Shown: positions 10,101 through 21,923 of the stretch, piece by piece
Position numbering within the stretch: the stretch's first letter is position 1
Layout: each line of letters begins with the position of its first letter
Assembly: GCA_015680685.1 (NCBI GenBank)
Contig: MNCI01011448.1
Span: 1 to 62,000, forward strand
DNA length: 62,000 nucleotides
Reading direction: 5' to 3'
From: Gnetum montanum
Lineage: Eukaryota > Streptophyta > Gnetopsida > Gnetales > Gnetaceae
Made by a program: the position numbers and the translations under genes
The notes under the pieces: generated by a model
Told to the model about the DNA's origin: nothing
Database searches by the model: none
The model's input: only the letters and a program-made list of their open reading frames with translations

Positions 10101-10390
10101 ACTACTAGGCCTTGTCAATGGGACGGCCTATTGACCACCATTGACGAAGTCAAAACTTGGAAAATACAAAAAGTTTTTAAACAAAATTGGATTCAAATGA
10201 AAGCTCAAAAAGTGAAGAACACAATGAAATACATGAAGAGGGCTTGAGATTGCACAAAAGATGGAGAAACACCTTAAGGAGTGCACAATTGGATGTAACT
10301 GATGGAGAATGCAAAATATTTAATTACCAAAATGCATAAGGGACTTAACTAGTCCAACCAAGAGCTATGCAAGTGGGTCCTCTCTAGATC
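10101..10390 (-). mobile_element. Family A internal fragment (region upstream of ORF3)
   Basis: Matches 25330-25608 (A3) and 37012-37290 (A5) in the same orientation, including ATGAAGAGGGCTTGAGATTG and GTGGGTCCTC. In A5 this lies between integrase and the ORF3 promoter. It abuts the 3' end of the SOUL copy 1 unit. Confidence 0.75.
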
Positions 10391-10465
10391 ACACGCTTAT
10401 GCTTTTTTTGTTTTTGTTTTGCCCTTGCATAAGCTCAAATAAAGAGTCTATTGGCCCCACAGTTG

Positions 10466-10975
10466 ATTAATGCAAAACACAAACAATAGAAATGTCTCCC
10501 AAAACCTAGGACTAAGATTTCAACTCATAAGTAAGATACATGAGAATAGAACACATAGACCAACACACCACAAGTTGATTTTAGAGTTGTAATCACCAAT
10601 TGCACTCACCCAATATGCTCACCCACTCTCTCTTGCTTGGCTTTCCACTCTCGAGAGCTTTTCTCTCTCATCACTACTCAACAATGATGAATGCATACAT
10701 ATTTAAATCAAATAAAAAAAATAAGAAAACTAGAAACCTTTTCCCAACTCAACCTAAGGTTTTCTAAATGTTTCCCAAGTCATCTCACCTTTTCACTGGT
10801 TATTTACATCCCCATCATGTTCCAACTATTTCATAACTTGCAATGTGTGTTTTTAGAAGTTTCCCCATTTGTTTGGGTTGTCTCTGATCTTACCAAGACA
10901 TCTCCTGTGAAAACCCAACTCTTGGCTTAGACATTTGTTGTTTTTCTAGAACTTTTCATCTAGACTCAAGACATT
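10466..10975 (-). mobile_element. Chromovirus B-type LTR fragment
   Basis: Matches 46100-46620 and 60030-60540, the LTRs of chromovirus B2, over about 500 bases (for example TCACCAATTGCACTCA, TATGCTCACCCACTCTCTC). It is cut at 10975, where the A3 LTR begins. Confidence 0.75.
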
Positions 10976-11883
10976 TGATAACCAATGAGTAGACCATATG
11001 CCCAACCATATCAATCACTAAGCATTCACACATGATCCAATCAAGTTCCACAAACTTATAGCCTTCTAAGTACATTGGTCTTTATAAAGTGAAACTAATT
11101 GTTGCAATTGTTGTCTTTCCAATTACACTTGTGAAATGCAAACGTATGGTTAAGTGCACCTAAGGCATATGATTTTTATCACTTTTACGTTTTATGTTTT
11201 AGGTCACCTAAGAATAAAGAAGAATAAATATAATAATTTAATTGCTAATTTAATCTAACTAGCTAACATTTAACTAATCCTAACATAAGCATCCATTTCC
11301 ACTTGCCCTACCCATCTTGAACACATTTAATGCTACTAGGTTACTAAACATTAAGTGTTATTGGGATTACCAAGTGCTAAGCATATGCTCAAAGTGGTCT
11401 TACTTATGTGCTTAATTAATCACTATTTAATCTAGCTTAATTTAGCTTAATTGATTACTAAATTACTTAAAGCATTAAAAGAAGTTACATAAAAAATTAA
11501 ATGCATAAATAAACAATTAATTTATTTCAAAGTGCTACAAGGTTTATCAGAAAGCTCATCTTTATTGCCACACACATTGCTATGCTTAGGTACAATAGTG
11601 CTCGAATGAAGATTCATACACTCTTTGATTCCTGCTACAAGCACTTAGAAAAATATTCTAACTTTCAAATGGCAAAACTACAAGAGCTCTGCTACAACTA
11701 TGACAAAAGATGCCATAAACATTGTAGGTGAGCACATATTTATAGGAAAAAATAGACACTACGTCGATGAGGCCACATCAATGCATCAAATCCCACATCG
11801 AGACAACCACGTCGATAGGGTCTTGTCAGTGGGACCACATAAACGAGGCCTCGTTGACACAATGTAGAAAACATGACTCATCA
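10976..11883 (-). mobile_element. 3' LTR of A3
   Basis: 908 bases between a + strand TGATAACCAATGAG start and ACTCATCA end, matching the 907-bp LTRs of A4 in length and the A5/A6 LTRs in sequence (CATATGCCCAACCATA, TTACCAAGTGCTAAGC). The part before the TATA-like TATTTATA (11738-11745) carries CATCGA/CACGTCGA words. Confidence 0.75.
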
Positions 11884-12217
11884 TAGCTCCACGACTAAAT
11901 GAAAACTCATTGTCAAGTGAACAAAAGGAGGACAAAGTTTCTTATGAAATTTTGGAAAGGTATGGGATTATTGACTAACTACTAACAAACACAAATACAA
12001 CACACACATGAACAAACACTAAGTGCCTAAGTGTACAGAATTACAATCATTACAAATTTTTTTGATGTTTAGGATAATAAAATTGAACATCAGAACAAAA
12101 ATGACAAATACAATTCCTTTAATGACATGAAGATGAGGAAGAAGTTCAAACAATCCTAGGTAGTGGAGGTTCTTAAGGCTCCGAAGGACCTTCTCCTACT
12201 TCAGGCACATGTAGTGC

Positions 12218-13045
12218 TTAAGGTAGTTGTGGTTGTCTTGTGGTAGTTGCAACTTCTAGCAGAAGATGGAAGGCATCCAAAAGTGGCTTCATCTTTACCT
12301 CCTTACTTATGGGATCGTTCAGGGTCCATGTTGCATTGCAAATGTGGGCCAGTGTGGGAACATCCCAAGGATAGGGCATTGCTAAGAATAGCTCCTTCAC
12401 ATTGATGAATGAGGTAGTGAAAAGTTTGCATTCAACATCAAACACCTTTACTAAATTCTACAGCTTCTGGCAGTCACTCATTCTCCTAGCCAGGTTCTCA
12501 ACTGTATACTGTTGATTGGTGAAGTGCTACTTGAGAACATCAAGTTCTACATTTGCAACCTCAAGCTTTTGTTTGATGTCTTTGTGATGCATACACTCAA
12601 CTTCGTACAAGAAGTATGAACTGGCCACGTGTTTCTCAAATTTAGACCATAGTCATCTAGGAGTTAGCATCACTAGATTGGCATAACTGAGATTGGCAAG
12701 CTCCATGTACTCCATCATCTTCTCGATTTGTAGCTCCTTCATGCAAATCTCCACCTTGTTGTAGTCATTGAGCCCATTAAAGATAGGCTACCAAAAATCA
12801 CCTCATTCCTTAAGCTACTAGAGGGCCTCATTAACTTTTTCCTTCACTATCTAAATATGTTTTTCATTGATTTCCTTTTGTAGACCAACTTAATCTTTGT
12901 AGTGATTTTTGACTTTCTTAAATTTGAGCACCTCATTTTTCGAAGCAACTACCTCTAATGCAGATTTCTAGTGAAGGGCTTAGACTTCCTCCATGGAGAG
13001 ATTTTTCTTTTCAACTGCCAATCTCCTCAGTTCAATGTTTACTTT
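12218..13045 (-). pseudogene. ORF3 of A3, C-terminal part
   Basis: Encodes the distal coiled coil and the conserved tail with MPYPWDVPTLAHICNATW, which aligns with LPCPWEVPVPAHISEAAW of A5. It is interrupted by stops. The upstream half of the ORF lies beyond inserted element A4, at 22836-24791. Confidence 0.75.
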
Positions 13046-13952
13046 TGATGAGAGCGGTTACTCTAGCGGTTTATTCTAATTATTAGAGCAGCTACTCTAG
13101 TGGTTTATTCTAATTATTAGCGCAGTTACTCTAGTGGTTTATTTTTATTATTAGAGTGGTTACTCTAATTATTAGAGTAGTTTCTCCCAAGCCTATAAAT
13201 ATAGTGCCCATGTGCACAATTGAAGAAGTCTTTTAGCAGTCAAGTAGCGAAACTCTTGTAGTCTATTTGAAAGTTAGAGTATTTTCCAAGTGCCTGCAGC
13301 ATGAGGTCTAAGTATGGACGGATCTTTATTCAAGCATTGTGTACTTGGGCACACCTTATGTATAGCAATAAAGATGAGCTCTTTGATTCATCCTTACAGC
13401 ACTTGAGATTTGTTTTCTTATGCATTTCTTTTACTTTATTTTCTTATGCATTTATTTTATTTTATGTACTTTACATTTACGTTATTAGCGTAGCAATTCA
13501 TTTTGATCAATTAAGTAAATTGTTAAATTACACTCAGTACGATCACTTTGAGCATGCATGTGACACTTGGTAACCCAGTAACGATTAGTGTTTGGTAATC
13601 CCAATAGTGTTGCACTGGTTCAGGATGTGTACGGCAAGTGAGAACGGATGCTGGTGTTAGCATTAGTTAGAACTTAGTTAATGAATAGTTAAGATAAATT
13701 GGTCACTTAGTTATCTCTCTTCTCCCTTATTAGCACAAGACATAAAAACATAAAAGATATAAAAATCATATGCCTCAAGCTTACTTAACTATACAATCGT
13801 GACATAAAAGTAAGTTTGGGAAGACAACGATCAACCAACCTGTCCTTATTCCACAAAGGCGCATAGGCACTTAGTCCTTGTAACTCGATTGGATTGTGCA
13901 TGAAACACTCGTATTCATATGGTTGAGCATAGGGGTACCTCGCCACTCATCA
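13046..13952 (+). mobile_element. 5' LTR of A4
   Basis: Begins TGATGAGAGCGG and ends CGCCACTCATCA. A TATA box TATAAATA lies at 13194-13201, downstream of the 34-bp repeats. Confidence 0.92.
13051..13180 (+). repeat. 34-bp tandem repeats in the U3 of A4
   Basis: About three and a half units of the type GAGCGGTTACTCTAGCGG then TTTATTCTAATTATTA. The same array is in the 3' LTR at about 21930-22055. It lies just upstream of the TATA box and may hold promoter or enhancer sites. Confidence 0.8.
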
Positions 13953-13953
13953 T

Positions 13954-13971
13954 TGGAGCCGTTGCTAAGGA
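13954..13971 (+). other. Primer-binding site of A4
   Basis: TGGAGCCGTTGCTAAGGA resembles the classical plant gypsy primer site TGGCGCCGTTGCCGGGGA (tRNA-Asp) with mismatches, one base after the LTR. Confidence 0.75.
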
Positions 13972-14130
13972 CTTAGTTGTTTGTGCACTAATTAGAACAT
14001 AGGAAATCATTCACATCATTGGAACAAAGCCTTAGGGTTGATTGAGAAAATAATAAACAAGAATACATTGCACACTGAATAGACAAGTATGTCTCCTTCT
14101 TCATACGAAAGCGCCTCACTGCCTAGGTCT

Positions 14131-14339
14131 NNNNNNNNNNNNNNNNNNNNNNNNNNNNNNNNNNNNNNNNNNNNNNNNNNNNNNNNNNNNNNNNNNNNNN
14201 NNNNNNNNNNNNNNNNNNNNNNNNNNNNNNNNNNNNNNNNNNNNNNNNNNNNNNNNNNNNNNNNNNNNNNNNNNNNNNNNNNNNNNNNNNNNNNNNNNNN
14301 NNNNNNNNNNNNNNNNNNNNNNNNNNNNNNNNNNNNNNN
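14131..14339. other. Assembly gap (209 N)
   Basis: Run of N inside the 5' leader/gag region of A4. Confidence 0.99.
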
Positions 14340-15690
14340 CAAAGGGTCCAAAAAAGGAACACGGACACATGATAAAGGTGGACATTCTGATCGTAATTGC
14401 GATTGAGGTTGTGACTGCTGAAGAGAAGGTAGCAGACACCGTCATGGTGATAGTTTCCCTTCTTCTTCACCTTCATCATCTCCTTCGCCCTCTCCTTTAA
14501 TATCTAGACATGGTCATAAAGAAAAAGACCATGGGGATAAAGGTAGGAAAAGTGGAAGTCATACATGAAACAACTAAGAAAGGGGACGAGGACACTCTAG
14601 AGAGTCACAACATAGAAGAAGGGAGAGTATGGAACAACGTAGGCATCATAGATGCCATGGATGAGATGATCACGATGAACCCCTCCCTGCTACTCGAAGT
14701 ATGTTGGACATAACTGAGGTTGTTAGAATTCCAACAAGGCATCAAAAAGATAGTAGGATTAAGAGATTAGATATGAACAACATCTCACAATTTGAAGGGG
14801 GATACAACGCTGATCCTCAGAATCATTTACAAGCATTCCATGATGCATGTGCCTTACAGAACATAGAGAATGAATGGAAAAAACTTAAGTTTTTTCCATA
14901 GAAATTAGTTAAAGAAGCAGAAAGCTGGTACCAATCTTTAGAACTGGAATTTATTCGTAGATGGAGTACTATGTTAGAATTATTCAATGATAAGTACCAA
15001 ATGTACTCTTGAGTGTCCAACCTGCAAAAGCAAATCCAAGGCTGGAAACAAGGAGGACATGAATGCTTGGATGCTTCCATGGGCTGATACTATGCATTAT
15101 TACATCATTGTCCTGGCCATGGTTATTCGCAAAGGGATCAACTACACCATCTCATAGATGGGCTTAGGCATGAAATGAGAAGAACCCTTGGGACTTATGC
15201 CCAAGGAAGACTATCTGAGCTTAGGTCACATCAAATCCAAAAATTGTTGGAGCAAGTTGCTAAGGAAGAAGGTGAGCTACGAAAGAGAGAAAGTGCAGAA
15301 GAGTGTAATCAAGATCCTTCCCTTCGGAAGAGGGGAGTAAGATTTTGTGAGGATGAAGAAGAGTCACCACTCGAAGAGATGGTGAATAGGAAAAATTTTC
15401 CTATTCAAAAGATGACATCAGAAGTTTCGGCAAAGGTAGAGCAAATATGTGATTCCCTAGACAATAGATTTCAAATTATTCTTAAAATAGTAGAGGAGTC
15501 TAGAGAGCAAGGTAGTGATCGAGAAAAAGGAAAAAAGAGAGAGGTTGAACATGCATGTAGCAAGGGTAAGGGCAAAGTTTCCATCATTGAAGAGGTTGTG
15601 GATTCATAAATAGAGAATGATAGTGGATGTGAGATATGTTAATATGAACATCCCAAGGGATTTTGCCCTATAATCTCACATCTATAAGAG
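14340..15690 (+). pseudogene. gag of A4
   Basis: Decayed gag. Core: ISQFEGGYNADPQNHLQAFH, WYQSLELEFIRRWSTM and LRHEMRRTLGTYAQGRLSEL, the pattern of plant gypsy capsid proteins. A charged region with RKRGVRFCEDEEESP follows, then a zinc knuckle at 15628-15666 (C-X2-C-X3-H-X4-C). Within the knuckle the Gln codon present in A5 is a TAA stop. Other stops interrupt the frame. Confidence 0.85.
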
Positions 15691-16329
15691 TCTGGGATGT
15701 ATGCACTCAATGCATGATTAAACAAAAGGCAAACACCCCGAAGGTTACCTTACCCTCAAGGTAACCCATGATAGTTCCACCAACCCTTAATGTATTATCC
15801 TAGTGGAACTCCACCACAACTGATTGAACAATATCAATAGTGGCAACATCCACAATCATGGGGAATGCCACCACTAAGGTAATAGTATCCTTATTGGCAA
15901 CCTGACCCATATGGATATTATGTGTAGTAGCCAATCTCCCCACGTGACTCTACTAGTGATGTCACTCCTCAACCTCACTAACAAGCCCACAAGTATTATG
16001 GGACTCCCTCTTCTAGAGGGGATATTTCGCAAGCATATCATCCTTCTCATTCGGCCACATTTCTTGCACCAATAGCTCCACTACCACCTACTCCCACGAT
16101 GCAAGGTGAAATCCCTATCCAACTGTAGCAATGTAACACCACGAGGGCTATTAACTCTCAACCTACTATTGGTTCCAACAACCACATGAAGAAAAGACCT
16201 TTCTTTAGAACCAATAGTCCAACCAAGCCCTTGTAATTACAAGCGGTTGATTCCTTAGATGCCTCAATATCAATCAAAACTTTGGAGCCCCCTTCAACCC
16301 AATCACCACACTCAACGCATACGGTCATG

Positions 16330-16830
16330 CTAACACATGTCATCACCTATTGGATCAAAGCTGGTTACCTTCCTAGGAAATTCTCTGATCCTGAGAGTCC
16401 TCTGATATACTTACAAATCGTTGGAAATGCATCATGCAAGGTTCTTTTGGATTCAGGTTCCAGTGTCAACTGATTTCTCAAGAAATATACAAGGCCAGGA
16501 ACTTGCATCCATTGAAAAAGAGCAACATTTATCTAGAGTTGGCTGACCAGTCCATCACTGTCCCATTGGGACTAGTGGAAGACATTGTTACCATTGTTGG
16601 TGGTCATACCTAGCTAACTTCCTAGTGATTCAGGTAAACAATGGTAAGGGGGACTTCCCAATCATAATGGGAAGAGCATGGCTAAGCACCATCGACACAC
16701 ACCTAGGAATTCACAATCTTTCCCTATAAATATCAAAGGAAAATACATTTGGAAAGATCAAGAAGAAGAAAGTTCCGTGTATCGCATACAGTGACATAGG
16801 GTGTAATTGCGTGTAGAGGTCATGGTTTGT
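16330..16830 (+). pseudogene. Aspartic protease of A4
   Basis: The catalytic motif LLDSGSSVN is encoded at about 16444-16470 (Asp codon 16450-16452) after SPLIYLQIVGNASCKV. The flap and the FPIIMGRAWL-type region follow with frame breaks. It would cleave the Gag-Pol polyprotein in an active element. The motif itself is intact but the frame is not. Confidence 0.8.
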
Positions 16831-16870
16831 GCAAATTTTATCATTTCCTGCATACAATTAGTGTGCACAA

Positions 16871-18280
16871 GTGATTAACATACAAAGATTCCTGTATGCA
16901 ACACCCACACAACAAAAAGGCACCCAATGGCTGAAAGCTGATCAAGAAAGCAGTTCACTCATATGCATGGAACCAACTGAGGGTTTGACTTGCACTTACA
17001 TCGATAGCGTAGACGCATTAGAGCAAGTCCACCGCCAACTTTCAAGTCTTAACCTTGAAAATGTCAACTAGGGGAAGTTGGAAATCCTTGAGAAATTTAA
17101 GCAGGAGCCCCTTGAGCTGAAACCATTGCCCACTGGTTTGGAATACACATTTCTTAAAAATAAAAAACTGGTAATTATCAACGGTAAGCTTGCTCCTCAA
17201 TAGAAAGAAGAACTGCTGAAGTTTATTAATAGATGGTCAAAAGCCTTCGCTTGCTCATATCTCGAATTAACTAGAATAGATCCTAGAATATGCCAACATA
17301 GGATTTACACTAATCCCTCCATGAAGCCTCGAAGACAACCACAGAGGTGTTTGAATCTAAAGCTGAAGCAAGTAGTTAAGGAAGAAATCGAACAGCTTCT
17401 CAAGGTTGGGTTCATATACCCCATTTTTGATAGCAAATGGGTTAGCCCCTTAGTTATTGTGCCTAAAAAGGGAGGAAAATGGAGGGTGTGCATAGATTAT
17501 AGGCTACTGAATATGAAAACATTCAAAGATCACTTTCTATTGCCATTTGTTGACCAAGTCTTAGACACCATCGCAAGGCATCGCTACTACAGTTTTTTGG
17601 ATGGATATAGTAGATATAATCAAATACAAATAGCCCCAGAAGACCAAGCCAAGACTATGTTCACCAGTCCTTAGGGAACATTCACATACAAATAGATGCT
17701 GTTTGGCTTGTGCAATGCCCTTGCAACATTTCAATGACTAGTTCTAAGCATATTCCAACAGCAGATAGGGAATGGTGTGGAGGTCTTTATGGATGACTTC
17801 TCCACTTATGGAGCAAACTTTGATCAAGCCTTGGACCAGTTGGAATAAGTGTTAAAAATATGTGTAGAAACCAATTTGAGGATCAACTGGTAGAAAATTC
17901 ATTTGATGGTCCAAGAAGGCGTAGTACTAGGGCACAAAATCCCACACACAGGGATAGATGTAGAGCCCGAGAAAATCAAAATTATCCAAGGAATTACTCA
18001 TCAACCAGAAACTATCAAAGATATTCGGTCATTCCTTGGACATACTGGCTGCTATAGGAGATTTATTGAGAACTTTTCAAAGGTTTCCAAACCATTGATG
18101 GAATTAATGAAAAAGGATGTACCTTTTGAGTGGACCAGGGAATGGAAATTAGCTTTCCAAACTTTGAAACAGAAGCTAGCAGAAACACCCATTCTACAAG
18201 CTCCTGACTGGTCCAAACCATTCCATATCATGATAGATGCATCCAACTATGCTTTAGGAGCTGTACTTACATAGTTAGAT
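16871..18280 (+). pseudogene. Reverse transcriptase of A4
   Basis: A linker with PTEGLTCTYIDS precedes the RT. The RT core runs from about 17321: KWRVCIDYRLLN, HFLLPFVDQVLD, YYSFLDGYSRYNQI, then the catalytic VFMDDFSTYG at 17783-17812 (FMDD form of YXDD). The connection region IRSFLGHTGCYRRFIENFSK follows. All core residues are recognisable, but stops fall within the frame (for example after MFTSP). The reading would copy element RNA into DNA in virus-like particles. Confidence 0.88.
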
Positions 18281-18840
18281 GACTAGAAGCATCCTTATTA
18301 CATCCACTATACAAGTAGAAGTATTGCTGATGCACACATTAACTACACTACCACAGAGAAAGAATTAATGGTTGTAGTGTTTGCACTAGAAAAGTTTAGA
18401 CACTATGTATTGGGATATAAAGTATATATACATACAGATCATAGTACAATCTAGTTTCTCATGAATAATCCAATGGTGAGCCCTCGTATCATATGATGGC
18501 TTGTAATCTTACAAGAGTCCAATTTAACGATGATCGATCGCAAGGGCACCGAGAATGTAGTTGCTGATCATTTATCTCAGTTGCGATGGGACAACAAAGA
18601 GGATGAGAATCCAATTACTGATCATTTCCCTAATGAATTCCTCTTTTCTGGTGTAGTGAATAATCAATCACCCATGGAGACAAACTGGTACAGTAGCATT
18701 CTTACCTATCTCCTCATCCAACAAACACCACAAGAGTTAAACCTTAAGAAGAAACAACAGTTTCTTCACCAAGCTAAGTACTTTATGGAGATCAATGGGA
18801 AACTTTACAAAGTGTGTCTTGATGGTGTGTTCCCAATATA
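18210..18840 (+). pseudogene. RNase H of A4
   Basis: Catalytic positions are all still present: Asp in MIDASNYALG, Glu in TTEKELMVVVFALEKF, Asp in VYIHTDHST and Asp in NVVADHLSQL. Several stops occur at positions that are Gln or Trp in A5 (IQFLMN here I-stop-FLMN; IIWWL here II-stop-WL). Confidence 0.85.
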
Positions 18841-20022
18841 GATCAACTACGAGTTCTCCAAGACGCTCATGAGGGTCCTTGTGGAGGTCATTACGCTGGG
18901 AGACAAACGGCCATCAAGATCTTGCTTGCAGGATATTATTGGCCTACATTATTTCGGGACACCCATCATTTCATCCAATCTTGTGAGTTTTATCAATGTG
19001 ATGGGGGAATGACTACTAGAATGGAGGATATGCAACAATGGATTCAACTGTTAGAACCCTTTGACATTTGGGGAATTGATTTTATGGGACCGATTACACC
19101 AATGTCTAATGGAAAAGCTTATATTATATTTGCCATGGATTACTTAACAAAATGGGCCAAAGTAGCTACTATTAAAGATTGTACATCATCTACAATTGCA
19201 TGATTTGTTCAATAACAAATCATAAATAGGTTTGGTATGCCACGTGCACTTATTTTAGACAATGGTACACACTTCACAAGTACAACTTTTTGAAAATTAA
19301 TGCAATGCTTAGCGGTTGAGCATAAATTGACTACACCATACCATCCCCAAGCGAATGGTCAAGTAGAAGTCACAAACAGGGAGATTACGAAGATATTGAC
19401 AAGAAATGTTAGCAAGCTTAGGCAATACTGGAGCACTAAATTGAACGATGCTCTTTGGGCATACCACTCCACATGGAAACTTCCTATAGGCTACTGTTCC
19501 TATGAGTTAGTGTATGGTAAATTACCAATGCTTCCCATTCAAACTGACCTTCATACACTATCCATGGCATGTGACCTCAACCTTGACCTTGATCTAACAT
19601 AGAAACAATAGTTAGTAATCCTTAACTTGCTAGATGAAAACTGACTAGCTGCCCTGTCATCTAACAAGTTGCACAAGGCATTCAGTAAACAACGTCATGA
19701 CCTAAGGATTAGGAAAGTTGAATATCAATTGGGAGATAAGGTTCTCTACTAGAATCCCACACATATGCCACAGCGTACTAAATTTCAAACACAGTGGGAA
19801 GGACCTTATATTATTTATGCAACTTTTCCTTTAGGGGCCATGACAATATACAAACCTGAGAGCCTAGACAAGAAACTATTGGTCAATGTACAACAGACCA
19901 AACCTTTTCATGAGCTTAGGACAACTAGTACACATGCTACCTTTGTTAGTGGACAACCTTGCTCACTATTTTGGATCTCCTCCTTCCAACTCAGTCATGG
20001 GGGAGATAGCTACCTATGCTAA
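18841..20022 (+). pseudogene. Integrase of A4
   Basis: An HHCC-type zinc finger region (about 18865-19000, ending CEFYQCDGG) precedes LAGYYWPTLFRD. The catalytic triad is readable: Asp in GIDFMGPI, Asp in LILDNGTHF and Glu in ANGQVEVTNREI (about 19351-19386). The C-terminal part has a GPY-like WEGPYIIY and ends near 20022. Stops interrupt it, at least two at Gln positions of the A5 homologue. Confidence 0.88.
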
Positions 20023-21923
20023 CCATTCAAGGCCCTCAGTTCTTTTTGAATTTTTTTTTACACATTTTTTGTCTTACACATTCTTTCAATTTTTCTTATT
20101 TTTTTTACACCATCATTCATGTTTTTACTGTTTCATTGTTTACTTGATTTACTTTTATTCATCATCTAATAAGTGCTCATGATGGTGGATTGAATTATAT
20201 CATATTGATTGCTAATGTTTGGTTTTTACCTTTGAATTATGATGCTAATATTAAGGTATGGTTCTTTTGGTAAAATAGGCAATGAGTCTACGCCGTCCAC
20301 TCATCCATACAACTTTATGGTCTCCTTTGGCTTAGAACTATATAGTCCAGTTTTTCTAAGTAAACTTATTAATGAATTGGTGGCTGGGTATTTTTCAAAC
20401 CAAGGAAAGACTCAAAGGATGAAAAGGGTGTGACTTCAAGGGGATTCGACGCATTGATGCTGGCCATTCTCTTGGTTGCTTAGATGCTTTTTCGTGGGTT
20501 TTCCGCCATTCTAACATTGTTCAAAAATCGAGAAGCTAAGTGAATAAAAATAAGTCTTTGCATGGTATGGTTCTCATGCAAAAAAAAAAAGGTGTGAGAA
20601 TTCAAAGCACACCCCTTAGACATAATAAAGAAATATGGGCTACAAGCACTGGTTATGGAATTGGAAAGACATGTTACCCATGCCTGAAGGTTTGCTCTAA
20701 CTAAGGCCCTTTCTCGCTTTCTGCTTCTCCATCTCACTCTTCTTGGGATGGTGGTCACTCTTTGTGAAGGCATTCTTGTTGCTTCAAGAGGATGGATTGG
20801 CCAAGTGTATTGATGCAAGGTCATTGAATGTGGTTGGTTTGAGTTTTGATTTGGGATGATTTCTACTCAATTATCTTTACCATGAAATACACAAGGGGCT
20901 TTACACAACCTTGTTCTTGGGATTCCATTCCATTCTCTCATCTCCATGTTTCTTCCCCTTTTCCACCTCATTGCCAGTTTTATCATTAGTCCGTTCTGGG
21001 TTGATGCATTGTTTTTCTTTGGTAAATTCTTGTGAGTAAGTTTATAACTCTTGCTTCCAAATGACATTCCTAGAGACTATGGACTCTTTGGTTTGTGGGT
21101 TTGTTAGGGCATAAAAGGCATGAGCCTGCTTTGGGGAGGACCCACTAGAATTCCTTTTTGGTGCAATTGTTAAGTTCTTTTCCTTAAACATTTCTTGTAA
21201 TCAATCATCTCTTATTTCATCCCCATCCATGACATCCATTTTATTGGCATTACCATTTTTATTTTTTCCCATCTTTCTTATTCCTCATATTTTTCCATCT
21301 TATAGCTACCAGAGGTTCACTCTTAATCATGGGGGCCCTGGCACAAATTTTTTAATTTTCTCCATTTTACTATTCACCTAACCCTTGCACCTTGGGTAGT
21401 CAGCTGTGATAAATCTCCAAACCAATTTTTTCCATAACCACAACTCAACCAATGCACTTCATATCGAGGCAAGGTATCAACTGCATTGTGGTTTATCTAT
21501 CCTTACTCATTTGTGACTATGTTGTATGTGTAGATGGAGATCATACAAACAATGGACTGGGCTTGGAGGAAGCACTCAAGATGGACTGGAACTGGAGTAT
21601 TTACGAAAGGAGCAAGTCTGATGGCATGGCTATGCATAAACAACGGAAGGTACAATTTTAGCATTGGTAGCAACATGCTTCATTTTCTTTCTCTCTCTTT
21701 CTCTACAAGCTGCCAAACAAAAATTTGGATGTAATTTATGTACAAGTGTTCACCACAATGGTCATGGAACACTAATGTTGTAATATGCTTATTGATTTGT
21801 TCACTGGGCACATTGAGTCTATCATCCCATTCCACCATTAGTTTTCAATTAGTCAACAATCCCATACCTTCCCAATATTTTGTAAGGAACTTGAGGACGA
21901 GTTTTCATTCAGTCGTGTGGGTA
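20023..21923 (+). other. Post-integrase region of A4, no ORF3
   Basis: No coding signal was seen. Its first part corresponds to the A5 region 38544-37290 (shared GGGGAGGACCCAC at about 21136). Instead of the ORF3 cassette, a short 3' untranslated stretch ends with CTTGAGGACGAG (about 21891-21902) before the LTR. Confidence 0.65.
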
